A model generated the notes under the pieces. That model was not told the DNA's origin. It did no database searches and saw nothing but the letters and a program-made list of their open reading frames with translations. Made by a program: the position numbers and the translations under genes. Positions 30,972-40,175 of a DNA stretch of 64,000 nt are shown piece after piece. The DNA is from Synergistaceae bacterium. GTDB taxonomy: Bacteria > Synergistota > Synergistia > Synergistales > Aminobacteriaceae. Positions within the stretch are counted from its first letter, which is position 1, and each line of letters starts with the position of its first letter. Location: positions 124,001 through 188,000 of the forward strand of contig JAFYBQ010000030.1 of the NCBI GenBank assembly GCA_017540085.1, in the 5' to 3' direction.

Positions 30972-32367
30972 AGAGTATCGGACAATATCAAGCATATCCG
31001 GCCCGCTTATGATGGTCGAGAAAACCGCTGACGTTCGTTATGATGAGCTTGTAGAAATCACGCTTGCCAACGGGGACAAGAGACGCGGAAAAGTCCTTGA
31101 GATAGAGAGCGACAGAGCATTAGTTCAGGTTTTCGAGGGTACGACAGGAATCGAGAACGAGGACGCTAAAGTGAGATTTCTCGGCAAGGTCTTAACCCTC
31201 CCTGTATCACGCGACATGCTCGGAAGAGTCTTCAACGGACGCGGAGAACCTATTGACGGAGGCGCACCGCTTATCCCTGAGCAGAACATTGACATCAACG
31301 GAATGCCCATGAATCCGTTCTCGCGGGATTTCCCCTCAGAGTTCATACAGACCGGAATATCAACAATTGACGGCCTTAACCCGATGGTCAGAGGTCAGAA
31401 ACTGCCGATATTCTCAGCGTCAGGACTCCCGCATAACAGGATGGCGGCTCAGATTGCGAGACAGGCTACAGTCATCAGCGGGCATGAGGATTTCGCGGTT
31501 GTCTTTGCGGCAATGGGTATCACGTTCGAGGAAGCGTCATTCTTCATGGAGGACTTCAGGCGGACGGGAGCGTTACAGCGCACAGTACTGTATATCAACC
31601 TTGCTGATGACCCCGCAATAGAGCGTATATCGACTCCGCGTATTGCTTTGACGGCGGCGGAATATCTCGCGTTTGAGTGCAACATGCATGTTGTTGTCAT
31701 TCTCACGGACTTAACGAACTACTGCGAGGCACTCCGGGAAATTTCAGCGGCAAGGAAGGAAGTCCCCGGCAGAAGAGGCTACCCGGGATACCTTTACACC
31801 GACCTTGCGACAATGTACGAGAGAGCCGGACGACTCAAGGGCAAGAGCGGAAGTATCACGCAGATTCCCATTCTTACAATGCCTGAAGATGACAAGACAC
31901 ACCCAATCCCCGACCTTACCGGCTACATCACGGAAGGGCAAATCATCCTCAGCAGGAGCTTACACCGTCAGGGAATTTACCCGCCTGTTGACGTAATGCC
32001 GTCCCTTTCGCGACTGAAGGACAAAGGAATCGGGCGCGACAAAACAAGGGAAGATCACGCCGACTTGATGAACCAGCTTTTTGCGGCCTATGCGAGAGGC
32101 AAAGAGGCCAAAGAGTTAGCGGTCATTCTCGGCGAGGGTGCATTGTCGGACGAGGATAAAGCGTTTGCGAAATTCTCAACAGTCTTTGAGGATAAATATG
32201 TTCGTCAGGGCGAGTATGAGAACAGGACAATCAAAGAGACTCTCGAACTCGGCTGGGACTTGCTGACAATGATTCCTGTGAAGGAACTCAAGAGAATCCG
32301 CGATGCCTACATCGAGAAATATTTGAACCCGCTGCTGAAGGCAAAATCAGAGAAGGGCGAAGCGTAA
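30961..32367 (+). CDS. ntpB: V-type ATPase subunit B
   Basis: Subunit B is the non-catalytic partner of A in the head. It lacks a true P-loop ([13 protein letters not shown] in its place), as expected. The [13 protein letters not shown] segment is typical. GGAGGTGAT at 30950-30958 puts the start at the ATG at 30961, inside the ntpA 3' end; the GTG at 30952 is too close. The protein is 468 residues. Confidence 0.96.
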   Translation: MLPREYRTISSISGPLMMVEKTADVRYDELVEITLANGDKRRGKVLEIESDRALVQVFEGTTGIENEDAKVRFLGKVLTLPVSRDMLGRVFNGRGEPIDGGAPLIPEQNIDINGMPMNPFSRDFPSEFIQTGISTIDGLNPMVRGQKLPIFSASGLPHNRMAAQIARQATVISGHEDFAVVFAAMGITFEEASFFMEDFRRTGALQRTVLYINLADDPAIERISTPRIALTAAEYLAFECNMHVVVILTDLTNYCEALREISAARKEVPGRRGYPGYLYTDLATMYERAGRLKGKSGSITQIPILTMPEDDKTHPIPDLTGYITEGQIILSRSLHRQGIYPPVDVMPSLSRLKDKGIGRDKTREDHADLMNQLFAAYARGKEAKELAVILGEGALSDEDKAFAKFSTVFEDKYVRQGEYENRTIKETLELGWDLLTMIPVKELKRIRDAYIEKYLNPLLKAKSEKGEA

Positions 32368-32383
32368 AGGAGGGTGTCTGACG

Positions 32384-33004
32384 ATGGCACGAATCAACGT
32401 CAACCCTAACCGTATGGAATTGTCCCGCCTGAAGAAACGCCTTGCCGTCGCAAAAAGGGGTCATAAGCTCCTTAAAGACAAGCAGGACGCTTTAATCAAG
32501 GCATTTCTTGAGAAGGCCAAAGCAGGAAAGGAACTCCGCGAGTCAGTCGAGAAGGAATTATTAGAGTGCTACGGGACATTTGTACTTTCACGGGCGCAGA
32601 CTACCCCGGAGATTTTGGAGCAGGCGTTAATTTTCCCCGGCGCAAAGTCCGAACTGTCGGTGAGCTGGCACAACGTCATGAGCGTAATGGTTCCCGAATA
32701 TGACGTAAAGCAGGAAGGCAACCCCGTAAATTACGGCTTTGTGAATGTCCCCCTGTTGCTTGACGCGGCACTTGAACAGTTCAGCGGGATAATCGTGAAG
32801 CTGCTGCACCTTGCCGCCGAGGAGAAAGCAATTCGCCTCATGGCCGGAGAAATTGAGCGCACAAGACGCAGGGTCAACGCCTTAGAGTACGTGATGATCC
32901 CGAATCTGGCTGAGACAATACGCTACATCAGCATGAAACTTGATGAGCAGGACAGATCCACATTGAGCCGACTCATGAAGATAAAGGAAATTGTTTCGGC
33001 GTAA
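32384..33004 (+). CDS. ntpD: V-type ATPase subunit D
   Basis: Subunit D is the central shaft, an antiparallel coiled coil of long helices (1-75 and 130-206). The N-terminal segment NPNRMELSRLKKRL and the RRVNALEYVMIP motif are diagnostic. At 206 residues it is of normal length. It is the last gene; the operon order G/H-I-K-E-C-F-A-B-D equals that of E. hirae ntp. A terminator follows at once. Confidence 0.96.
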   Translation: MARINVNPNRMELSRLKKRLAVAKRGHKLLKDKQDALIKAFLEKAKAGKELRESVEKELLECYGTFVLSRAQTTPEILEQALIFPGAKSELSVSWHNVMSVMVPEYDVKQEGNPVNYGFVNVPLLLDAALEQFSGIIVKLLHLAAEEKAIRLMAGEIERTRRRVNALEYVMIPNLAETIRYISMKLDEQDRSTLSRLMKIKEIVSA

Positions 33005-33016
33005 AGAGAAAATTAA

Positions 33017-33049
33017 TCCCCTCGATGTGAGTCGGGGGGAATTTTTTTT
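33017..33049 (+). terminator. Intrinsic terminator of the V-ATPase operon
   Basis: A 9-pair stem (33017-33025 with 33032-33040, one G-T pair) with a 6-base loop is followed by T8. It lies 12 bases after the ntpD stop. A TATAAT at 33055-33060 just behind it may serve the next gene, but has no -35. Confidence 0.87.
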
Positions 33050-33080
33050 GCCTGTATAATAATTTCCGTGAGGTGATATT

Positions 33081-33878
33081 TTGCTGACGGACTTCAAAAA
33101 GGAATGGCTGAATCTGACTCTGGGCAACGATTTCATGTTCGGGAAGGTGTTTCAGGACACAAGCCTCTGCCGTGAGCTGATACAGCTTATACTCCCTGAG
33201 CTTGACATTGAGCGCGTTGAATTTCCTGAACGACAGAAAGCATTGGCTGAAGGAATCTTTATGCACGGCGTGAGATTTGATGTTTACACGCGGACAGACA
33301 AAGGCGAAATTATTGACGTTGAAATTCAGACGGCTGACACTGGCAACCTTCCCAAACGCATACGGGCTTATCACTCAATGATTACCCGCAGTGAAATGGA
33401 CATCAGGAAGATGAAAAATTACAATGATATTCACAAAGCCTACGTAATATTCATCTGTCTGTTTGATCTGTTCGGGAAGGGAAGACATATCTACACATTC
33501 AGGAATATTTGCATGGAAGACACAAGCATAGAGCTTAATGACGGAGCTTCTACGATATTTCTTAACGCTAAGGGAGTCGCTGATGATGTCAGCCCAAGAA
33601 TGAAAGCATTTCTGAATCTCACAATGGGCATAAAGTCGGACGATTCGTTTGTGAAAAGATTGGAGGCAAAAATGGAAGAAGTGTTAATGACTCCTGAAAT
33701 GGAGTGGGAGTACTGGGCGCAGAGAACACGGGCGCAGGATTATTTTGACAGGGGAAAGAATGAAGGCTTGAGCCTGGGACGGCTCGAAATTGCCGGACGT
33801 ATGCGCAACGCAGGATTCACTGATGAGCAGATATGCAGCCTCACAGGTTTATCCCCTGAAGACCTCAGCAGAATTTAG
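33081..33878 (+). CDS. Rpn/PD-(D/E)XK nuclease family transposase-like protein
   Basis: This 265-residue protein belongs to the Rpn group of PD-(D/E)XK nucleases, often annotated as transposase-related, which promote recombination and are common in gut bacteria. The nuclease core is visible: FDVYTRTDKGEIIDVEIQ supplies the Asp and the E-x-Q of the active site, after the family N-terminus LGNDFMFGKVFQD. A long helical C-terminus ends in a short helix-turn-helix-like segment (TDEQICSLTGLS). The start is TTG at 33081 with GAGGTGAT upstream. No inverted repeats or other mobile genes flank it. Confidence 0.85.
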   Translation: MLTDFKKEWLNLTLGNDFMFGKVFQDTSLCRELIQLILPELDIERVEFPERQKALAEGIFMHGVRFDVYTRTDKGEIIDVEIQTADTGNLPKRIRAYHSMITRSEMDIRKMKNYNDIHKAYVIFICLFDLFGKGRHIYTFRNICMEDTSIELNDGASTIFLNAKGVADDVSPRMKAFLNLTMGIKSDDSFVKRLEAKMEEVLMTPEMEWEYWAQRTRAQDYFDRGKNEGLSLGRLEIAGRMRNAGFTDEQICSLTGLSPEDLSRI

Positions 33879-33890
33879 CGCAAAAATTTA

Positions 33891-33912
33891 CCCCCGGCGG
33901 AAATTCCGGGGG
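33891..33912. terminator. Terminator between convergent rpn and nucleoside permease genes
   Basis: A 7-pair GC stem (33891-33897 with 33906-33912) with an 8-base loop lies between two convergent stops. On the minus strand it is followed by TAAATTTTT, so it mainly ends the nucleoside transporter operon; the plus-strand T-run is weak. Confidence 0.7.
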
Positions 33913-33918
33913 CTTTCG

Positions 33919-34881
33919 TTACCTTTGTCCTTTGTCGTAAATCTGTCCCAACGCCCGCGGGCTTCTGTTGCTCCTCCCGAAAAACACAAGCAGCAACAGT
34001 GTCAAGGCATACGGCAGAGTTCGAACAAGATCGTTATAGCTTGAAGGCAGTCCCAGCTGATGAATCACCGCAGAGCCGGCACTCCGCGCAAATCCGAACA
34101 TGATACACGCAAACAGCGCAGGAAGTATTGACCAGTTCCCGAAAATTAACGCCGCAATCGACAAATACCCGTAGCCCAAATATATATCAGGCGAGAAATT
34201 TGCCGACACAGAATAAGCGAAACTCATTCCCGCAATCCCCGAAAGACACCCCGATATGAACACCGCAAGAGTCCTCACCGCGTAGACGTTAATCCCGGCC
34301 GCGTCTGCTGAGTGTGGATTATCCCCGCAGGCACGCAGGCGCATTCCGTACACCGTCCTGTACATCACGTACCACATCACAGCAGCCACAATCAGAATCA
34401 TTATCTCGAACGGGTAAACGTCCCTGAACGCCGCCCCGATTATCGGAATATCGCTGAGTCCCGGAATTGTGATTCTTGCGCTCGCACTCAGCATGAATTT
34501 GTTTGCGTCATTCCCGAAAAATGAGGCGTTAATTCTTTTTGTGAGGAAGCTCGTTAAGGCCATCGCTAAAATGTTCATTACTACACCGCTTATTACCTGA
34601 TCCGCTTTGAACTTCACGCACAATAACGCATGGAGAAGCGCGAATATTCCCCCGCCAATCACAGCGCAAATGAATCCAGCGTAATACGGCACATGCGACT
34701 CAGCTCCGAATATCCCGTACAAGTACACAGTCGCAAATGCCCCCGTGAACGCCCCGAATCCCTGGAAGCCCTCAAGCGCAAGATTCGTTATTCCGCTCTT
34801 CTCACTGTAGATTCCGCCGATTGCCATAATGAACAGCGGAAGCGAAAAGCTCAGGCCGTCAATTATTATCATGTCAGGCAT
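33919..34881 (-). CDS. Nucleoside-type ABC transporter permease (second)
   Basis: This is one of two permeases of a BmpA-dependent (BmpA-NupOPQ type) nucleoside importer. It has about nine to ten hydrophobic helices in 320 residues. The segment YSEKSGITNLALEG is typical of this permease type, as is the GxNPHSADAAGIN loop near residue 200. A GGAAGGAGG ribosome site places the start at the ATG at 34881, which overlaps the TAA of the upstream permease gene; an ATG at 34914 would start inside that gene. It is the last gene of the operon. Confidence 0.92.
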   Translation of the reverse strand: MPDMIIIDGLSFSLPLFIMAIGGIYSEKSGITNLALEGFQGFGAFTGAFATVYLYGIFGAESHVPYYAGFICAVIGGGIFALLHALLCVKFKADQVISGVVMNILAMALTSFLTKRINASFFGNDANKFMLSASARITIPGLSDIPIIGAAFRDVYPFEIMILIVAAVMWYVMYRTVYGMRLRACGDNPHSADAAGINVYAVRTLAVFISGCLSGIAGMSFAYSVSANFSPDIYLGYGYLSIAALIFGNWSILPALFACIMFGFARSAGSAVIHQLGLPSSYNDLVRTLPYALTLLLLVFFGRSNRSPRALGQIYDKGQR

Positions 34882-35909
34882 TATTTCCGCCTCCTTCCGA
34901 GAATTGACGAACACGCCGCGAATGTCAGTATGAACGCCGTAACAAGACTCGCTATCTCCATGTCTATATTCTGCCGCGAACTCATATACACCGAGCCTTT
35001 CGAGATTACTGTTATCAGGAATGACGCAAGCACACAGCCTAGGGGATCATTACCGCCCAAAAGTGAGACCGCTATAGCATCGAATCCCATTGACGGAACA
35101 ACACCGGGCTGAATCGCCGCAAGGTAGCCGCAGAAGTACGACACTCCCGCGAGTCCCGCCAACGCTCCCGATAATGTCATCGTCATTAGTGCAGTCCTGT
35201 TTACGTTCATTCCCGCGTAATATGCCGCGTTCGGGGACAATCCTGACGCTTTTATCTCGTAGCCGTATGTCGTACGCTCAATGAACCAGTGAAGGAACAA
35301 CGCCGTTATTATCGCGACAGGGAACGCAAGCGCAATATCTACCTTCAAGCCCTCCCACCTGAAGCCCGAAAGAGTCAGCCTCGCCGCGCTGATGATTGAT
35401 TTGCTTTGTCTTGAGACGGGATTAATGTAGAACGTGTTGATGTAAAACGTTATCATATACATCAAGATTGAGTTTATCATTATGGAGCTTACGACCTCGT
35501 TCACGTTGAAGCGGTACTTGAGCCAGCCGATTAACGCGCCTATTAACGCACCCGCAACGAAGCCCACAATGACGACAGCAATTTTTGACGGGAGAATCAT
35601 TGCGGCCATGTGAGCGCAGAATCCCGCGAATAACATCTGACCCGATACGCCTATGTTGAAGAAGCCGCCCTTTAACGCCAGCGCAACGGCAAGAGACGCG
35701 AAAATCATCGGGGTCATCGCGTCAATGAAGCTCATGAAGTCCGTGAACATATTTTGACGGCCTGAATATCTCACCTTCTCCATCAGTCCCGAACCCCGCA
35801 ATAAATCCATATATGCCGACACGGGATCTTTTCCCATCAGCCACAGGATTAACGCGCCGAATATCAGGCTGATTATGATTGCGATTAATGACTGTGTGAA
35901 TTTCCTCAT
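34881..35909 (-). CDS. Nucleoside-type ABC transporter permease (first)
   Basis: This is the partner permease (342 residues, about nine helices) of the nucleoside importer. It shows family segments FFNIGVSGQMLFAGF and GLSPNAAYYAGMN, the latter being the coupling loop to the ATPase. Its ATG overlaps the stop of the ATPase gene by 4 bases, and its TAA overlaps the next ATG, so translation is coupled through the operon. Confidence 0.92.
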   Translation of the reverse strand: MRKFTQSLIAIIISLIFGALILWLMGKDPVSAYMDLLRGSGLMEKVRYSGRQNMFTDFMSFIDAMTPMIFASLAVALALKGGFFNIGVSGQMLFAGFCAHMAAMILPSKIAVVIVGFVAGALIGALIGWLKYRFNVNEVVSSIMINSILMYMITFYINTFYINPVSRQSKSIISAARLTLSGFRWEGLKVDIALAFPVAIITALFLHWFIERTTYGYEIKASGLSPNAAYYAGMNVNRTALMTMTLSGALAGLAGVSYFCGYLAAIQPGVVPSMGFDAIAVSLLGGNDPLGCVLASFLITVISKGSVYMSSRQNIDMEIASLVTAFILTFAACSSILGRRRK

Positions 35910-37438
35910 GCCGTCTTCACTCCCATCAGGTATAGGCCGATTTCGTCCGCTGAAATTTCTGACGCAGGGGAAATTTTGTTGATGCTACCGCTGTAGATTA
36001 CCGCTATTGTGTCGGCGCAGTCTAAAATCTCGTCCAAGTCAAGCGATATTAACAGCACCGCCGCACCCCTGTCCCTTTCGGCTACAATATGCTTGTGAAT
36101 GTTCATGACGGCTCCTGCGTCAAGCCCCCTCGTAGGCTGCATGAAAATAATTAACGGTGTCTTCATGTCAAGCTCGCGGGCAATTATGGCCTTCTGCTGA
36201 TTCCCGCCGGACATTTCGCGGGTTACTGTGCTGCCTCCCTGACCGCTGCGAATGTCGTACGCTTCCTCTAACTTTTCGCCGTAAGTCTTGAACTCCGACT
36301 TGCTGATTATTCCCTTGCGTGAAAATTTATGCGTGTAATACTGCCTCAGCGGAAAATTATTGTTCAGCGTGAAATCAAGAATGAGTCCGACATTATGACG
36401 GTCTTCAGGGATATACGCGACTCCTTCTGTGATATGCTCGCGGACTGTAGCATTTGTTATGTCATGGCCGCAAAGTGTTACAGAGCCTCCCGAAATTTTA
36501 GCGAGTCCCGCAATTGAGTCGGCTAATTCGTTCTGACCGTTCCCGGAGACTCCCGCAACCGCGAAAACTTCACCCGCGTGAATCTGGAAGGATACATTTT
36601 TCACAGCGTCGAGTCCGGCGGCGTTCTTCACCGTCAAATTTTTCACGTCAAGAACAACATCTCCGAAATGAGCGGGCTTCCTCTCAGTCGTGAATGAAAT
36701 ATCATGTCCGACCATCATTCGCGCCATGTCATCAGTTGAGGCCGTCTTAACGTCAAGAACGTCTACCAGTTTTCCCCGGTTCATTATCGCGCAGCGGTCA
36801 GCAACGGATTTTATCTCGTTCAATTTGTGAGTGATGAGAATGATTGTCTTCCCTTGTTCGCGCAGGCCGTTCAATACCCACAGGAACGCTTTAATCTCCT
36901 GAGGCGTTAATACTGCTGTAGGCTCATCGAATATCAGTATATCGGCCTCGCGGTATAACATCTTCAGGATTTCGACTCTCTGGCGTGTTGCGACATTGAG
37001 ATTTTCTATTACGTCAGTCGGATTAACTTTCAGGCCGTAACGCTCGGACAATTCCGCGATGTCGTGATTCGCTTTCTTCATGTCGACAAACGGAATGACC
37101 CCGAAAATTTTTCTCACAGGCTCAAGACCAAGCACAATATTTTCTGCGACCGTGTAATTCGACACAAGCTGGAAATGCTGATGCACCATTCCGATACCGA
37201 GCGAACCTGCGTAACGCGGCGATGTGATATGCTCCAATTTCCCGCGCACGTAAATTTCTCCCCCGTCAGGCTCATACATTCCGAACAACATACTCACGAG
37301 AGTCGATTTACCCGCGCCGTTTTCGCCCAAAACAGCAAAAATCTCACCCTCCTTCACAGAGAGTGAGACATCATCATTTGCGACTATTCCGGGAAAACGT
37401 TTCGTGATGTGCCGGAACTCTACAATGTTTTCTGCCAT
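35906..37438 (-). CDS. Nucleoside-type ABC transporter ATP-binding protein
   Basis: This 510-residue protein has two fused ATPase domains, as in RbsA/NupO. In domain 1 Walker A is GENGAGKST and Walker B is LIFDEPTAVLT, with a divergent signature (LNVATRQRVEI). In domain 2 the first motif is degenerate (GVSGNGQNE), the signature MSGGNQQK is good, and the Walker B position reads LIIFMQPTRGLD, where the usual Asp-Glu is replaced by Met-Gln. Asymmetric sites of this kind are common in the family. It overlaps both neighbours by 1-4 bases. Confidence 0.92.
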   Translation of the reverse strand: MAENIVEFRHITKRFPGIVANDDVSLSVKEGEIFAVLGENGAGKSTLVSMLFGMYEPDGGEIYVRGKLEHITSPRYAGSLGIGMVHQHFQLVSNYTVAENIVLGLEPVRKIFGVIPFVDMKKANHDIAELSERYGLKVNPTDVIENLNVATRQRVEILKMLYREADILIFDEPTAVLTPQEIKAFLWVLNGLREQGKTIILITHKLNEIKSVADRCAIMNRGKLVDVLDVKTASTDDMARMMVGHDISFTTERKPAHFGDVVLDVKNLTVKNAAGLDAVKNVSFQIHAGEVFAVAGVSGNGQNELADSIAGLAKISGGSVTLCGHDITNATVREHITEGVAYIPEDRHNVGLILDFTLNNNFPLRQYYTHKFSRKGIISKSEFKTYGEKLEEAYDIRSGQGGSTVTREMSGGNQQKAIIARELDMKTPLIIFMQPTRGLDAGAVMNIHKHIVAERDRGAAVLLISLDLDEILDCADTIAVIYSGSINKISPASEISADEIGLYLMGVKTA

Positions 37439-38550
37439 TATTCCGCGTCAATCCCCTCGAAATTGTCCGGCGTTGTCCCGCTTGTGAATGAAGCAGGCTT
37501 AATCTTCCCGGCTTTGAGGAGAGCGAGAGCCGAGTCAATTTTTGCGATTGCGTCATCGGTAAGCTGATTGCGTCCCGGTGTCTTCACGTAGTCGATTGAT
37601 CCGCTGTCAGCACCGAGAAGGAAATTACCGCCCCTGAATTTCCCCGCGGCTATATCTTCAAGGACTCTCTTGTTGTTAATGCTCATGGCCTTTAGCGAGC
37701 TTGTGAGAACGACATTTGAGTTGCCGTTTTTGCCGTCATCGTACTGGTCAACATCAACGCCGATAATGTAAACCCCCTTTGACTCTTTCGCGGCCGTGAA
37801 GACTCCCATTCCTGCCTTGCCTGCCGCAACAAATATCACATCGCAGCCCTCGCGGATTAACGCCTGCCCGACAATTTTCCCGCTGGCCTGGTCAATGAAT
37901 GAGCCGATGTAATTTCCGCCGACATTTTTCCCGTTCAGGTCAACCCCGGAATATGACGCAAGCTCGACAATTTCCGCCTTTGTCCCGTAGTGCCTGTTCG
38001 CGTAATTCACGCCCGACATGAAGCCGTACTGATAGTTTACGTTCGACGGGAATGTGATTCCGTTTGCGACTGCTACCTTGTTCGACTTTGTGCTTAATGC
38101 CGCCGCAATCCCCGCGAGGAATCCGCCTTCCTCCTCTTTGTACTTCATCGCGTTTACGTTTTCTTTTGATGACTCGCGCCCTTCATCATCTGTCGGGTAA
38201 GCGTCAACGAGCAGGAATTTCACATCGGGGTTGTCATCTGCGATCTCGGCTATTCCCGCAAAACGGAAGCTCAAGCACACAACAGCGTCATAATCTGCCG
38301 TAACATTCTCAACAGCCTTCATGCATTCGGCAGGGTCTCCGGTCTTTTCATGAATAACCGTAATTTTTGTGCCGGGATTCTCTTTCTCGAACGCGACAAC
38401 ACCGTTATAGTTGTCCTCGTTGAAGCCGCCGTCATGAACGTCATTCGGTGATGTGATGACTGCGACTTTGAGTCCGTCAGCAAAAGACGAACCCGCCATG
38501 AACGCAAGCACCGTTAAAACTGTGAACGCAAAGAGTAAATGCTTCTTCAT
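37438..38550 (-). CDS. BmpA-family nucleoside-binding periplasmic protein
   Basis: This is the substrate-binding protein of the nucleoside importer, of the BmpA/Med family that binds purine nucleosides. Residues 1-24 form a type I signal peptide (cleavage after SFA) with no lipobox Cys, fitting a free periplasmic protein in a diderm. Family segments include DGGFNEDNYNGV, GFLAGIAAALST, FVAAGKAGMGVF and GVDVDQYDDGKNGN. Its stop overlaps the ATPase start. A purine-type NCS2 permease is divergent, suggesting shared purine salvage. Confidence 0.93.
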   Translation of the reverse strand: MKKHLLFAFTVLTVLAFMAGSSFADGLKVAVITSPNDVHDGGFNEDNYNGVVAFEKENPGTKITVIHEKTGDPAECMKAVENVTADYDAVVCLSFRFAGIAEIADDNPDVKFLLVDAYPTDDEGRESSKENVNAMKYKEEEGGFLAGIAAALSTKSNKVAVANGITFPSNVNYQYGFMSGVNYANRHYGTKAEIVELASYSGVDLNGKNVGGNYIGSFIDQASGKIVGQALIREGCDVIFVAAGKAGMGVFTAAKESKGVYIIGVDVDQYDDGKNGNSNVVLTSSLKAMSINNKRVLEDIAAGKFRGGNFLLGADSGSIDYVKTPGRNQLTDDAIAKIDSALALLKAGKIKPASFTSGTTPDNFEGIDAE

Positions 38551-38586
38551 GGAATGAACACCTCACTGTGAAATTTGGATACGGCA

Positions 38587-38592
38587 ATTATA
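38587..38592 (-). promoter_or_regulatory. Possible -10 element for the nucleoside importer operon
   Basis: On the minus strand TATAAT occurs 37 bases before the BmpA start, preceded by TG with no gap base. No -35 is seen. It lies back to back with the divergent permease promoter. Confidence 0.35.
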
Positions 38593-38598
38593 CACGGC

Positions 38599-38627
38599 TT
38601 GACAAAATTTTTTCCGCCATGTAAAAT
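38599..38627 (+). promoter_or_regulatory. Consensus promoter for the NCS2 permease gene
   Basis: TTGACA at 38599-38604 and TAAAAT at 38622-38627 are exactly 17 bases apart, close to the ideal sigma-70 promoter and the best in the window. Confidence 0.8.
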
Positions 38628-38633
38628 TTCACC

Positions 38634-38656
38634 CCTGAAAAAACTAACTTTTCAGG
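38634..38656 (+). promoter_or_regulatory. Leader hairpin touching the ribosome site of the permease gene
   Basis: A perfect 8-pair inverted repeat (38634-38641 with 38649-38656, 7-base loop) lies at the start of the permease leader. Its right arm ends in the first two G of AGGAGG at 38654-38659, so folding would partly hide the ribosome site. It could also be a simple mRNA-stabilising stem. Confidence 0.45.
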
Positions 38657-38669
38657 AGGATTTAACCGC

Positions 38670-40076
38670 ATGGCCAAAAGACAAATGGTTTACGGCATCA
38701 ACGACACACCGCCATTTCTGATAACGCTTCTCTCAGGAGCACAGCACGTATTAACCCTATTCGGCGCAACAACGTTAGTTCCTTTGATATTCGGCCCCGC
38801 AATGGGAATGGACGCACTGCAAATAGCCTCGTTAATCTCCTGCGTTTATTTCGGAATGGGAGTAGCAACGTTAATACAGACAAGCAAAAAGCTCGGTTCA
38901 GGATTGCCAATCGTCCAAGGATCGAGCTTTTCTTTTATCCCATCGGTCATGACGGTTATAGCCCTCTACAAAGCCGGAGGGCCTGAGCAGGTCATGCAGT
39001 ACATGGGCGGAGGACTCATAGCGGGCGGAATAATCCTGTCCATAATCGGCTACTCAAGAATCGCCGGGGTAATCCGCAAAGTAATCACCCCTGTAGTAAT
39101 CGGCCCGGTGATAATGGCTATAGGCTTCTCGCTTGCCGGGACTGCCATACAGGGCAACGCCGCTAATTACTGGCCTGCCTCGCTGGGAGTCGTGGTACTG
39201 ATATTCATATTCAGCCTAGTGTTGAAGAACAAGTACATCAACATTTTCGCGATACTTCTTGCGATTGTGATAACGTACTGCGTATGCCTCTGGCTGTCGG
39301 TAAATGGAACATTCGCGCCCGATCACCCCGCTTACATCAACCTTGCGAGAGTGGGCGAGGCTCCGTGGATAAGGGACATAAAGAACGTCATAATCCCCTG
39401 GGGAATGCCCAAGTTCAGCCTTATGGCAATTGCGGCCATGCTTGCGGGATTCTTTGCGACAATGATCGAGTCAATCGGCGACTATCATTCGGTGTCGTAC
39501 GCTTCCGGCGCGGAAGACCCTGACTCCGAGACGATAAGCCGCGGGCTTGGCGCGGAGGGACTCTGCTGTGCTCTGTCGGGCGTATTCGGCTCAGTCGGCA
39601 CAACGTCATACACCGAGAATATCGGCTTGATCGGTCTGACGGGAGTCGCGTCAAGAGTCGTAGTAAGGACGGGAGCAGTGATATTAATCCTGATGAGCTT
39701 TGTAGGAAAGTTAAGCGCACTGATTGCCACAATGCCATCACCCATAATCGGCGGGGCGTATATAGCTCTGTTCGGGACAATCGGCGCAATGGGCATTCAG
39801 GTTTTATTGAGGGCGGATATGTCGAGCCAGAGAAATATACTGATTGTAGGGTTCGCGTTCCTTATGGCGCTTGGCCTGCCCGGATGGGTTGAGGCGAATC
39901 AGGCTATCTTCATGAATGACGCACAGAGTCAGTTAATGCACACACTCGGCGGAATGGTCTGGGCGGTGCTGAAGACTCCGATGGCGGTTGCGGGACTTTG
40001 CGCGGCGGTCTGCGACTCACTCATTCCGGGAACGGACGAGGAGCGCGGAATCAACGTTGCGCCTAGAGAATTTTAG
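38670..40076 (+). CDS. NCS2 uracil/xanthine permease
   Basis: This 468-residue membrane protein of the nucleobase:cation symporter-2 family has about 14 helices. The segment LPIVQGSSFSFIPS in the third helix region and GDYHSVSYASGAEDP near residue 270 are typical. The early GAQHVLTLFGATTLVP is the usual N-terminal signature, with the conserved QH. It resembles the xanthine/uric acid group more than short UraA by length. It is divergent from the nucleoside ABC operon and has its own promoter and terminator. Confidence 0.92.
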   Translation: MAKRQMVYGINDTPPFLITLLSGAQHVLTLFGATTLVPLIFGPAMGMDALQIASLISCVYFGMGVATLIQTSKKLGSGLPIVQGSSFSFIPSVMTVIALYKAGGPEQVMQYMGGGLIAGGIILSIIGYSRIAGVIRKVITPVVIGPVIMAIGFSLAGTAIQGNAANYWPASLGVVVLIFIFSLVLKNKYINIFAILLAIVITYCVCLWLSVNGTFAPDHPAYINLARVGEAPWIRDIKNVIIPWGMPKFSLMAIAAMLAGFFATMIESIGDYHSVSYASGAEDPDSETISRGLGAEGLCCALSGVFGSVGTTSYTENIGLIGLTGVASRVVVRTGAVILILMSFVGKLSALIATMPSPIIGGAYIALFGTIGAMGIQVLLRADMSSQRNILIVGFAFLMALGLPGWVEANQAIFMNDAQSQLMHTLGGMVWAVLKTPMAVAGLCAAVCDSLIPGTDEERGINVAPREF

Positions 40077-40094
40077 CGCAGAAATTACGACATG

Positions 40095-40121
40095 CCCCCG
40101 GTGAAAGTGCCGGGGGTTTTT
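40095..40121 (+). terminator. Intrinsic terminator after the NCS2 permease gene
   Basis: A 7-pair GC stem (40095-40101 with 40110-40116) with an 8-base loop is followed by T5. Confidence 0.85.
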
Positions 40122-40128
40122 GTTATGG

Positions 40129-40137
40129 TGATATAAT
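40129..40137 (+). promoter_or_regulatory. Extended -10 promoter of the MBOAT-DHHW locus
   Basis: TG-A-TATAAT at 40129-40137 is a full extended -10 element, 38 bases before the MBOAT start. No -35 is needed or seen. It would drive the whole MBOAT-DHHW array, which has no other obvious promoter. Confidence 0.5.
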
Positions 40138-40175
40138 CTCGAAATCCTGAAAATACAGAAGGGGAATAAATTTCT

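Noticed and set aside
33081-33878. Rpn-like gene as part of an insertion sequence
   Set aside because: No terminal inverted repeats or target duplications are visible around it; the flanks are normal terminators.
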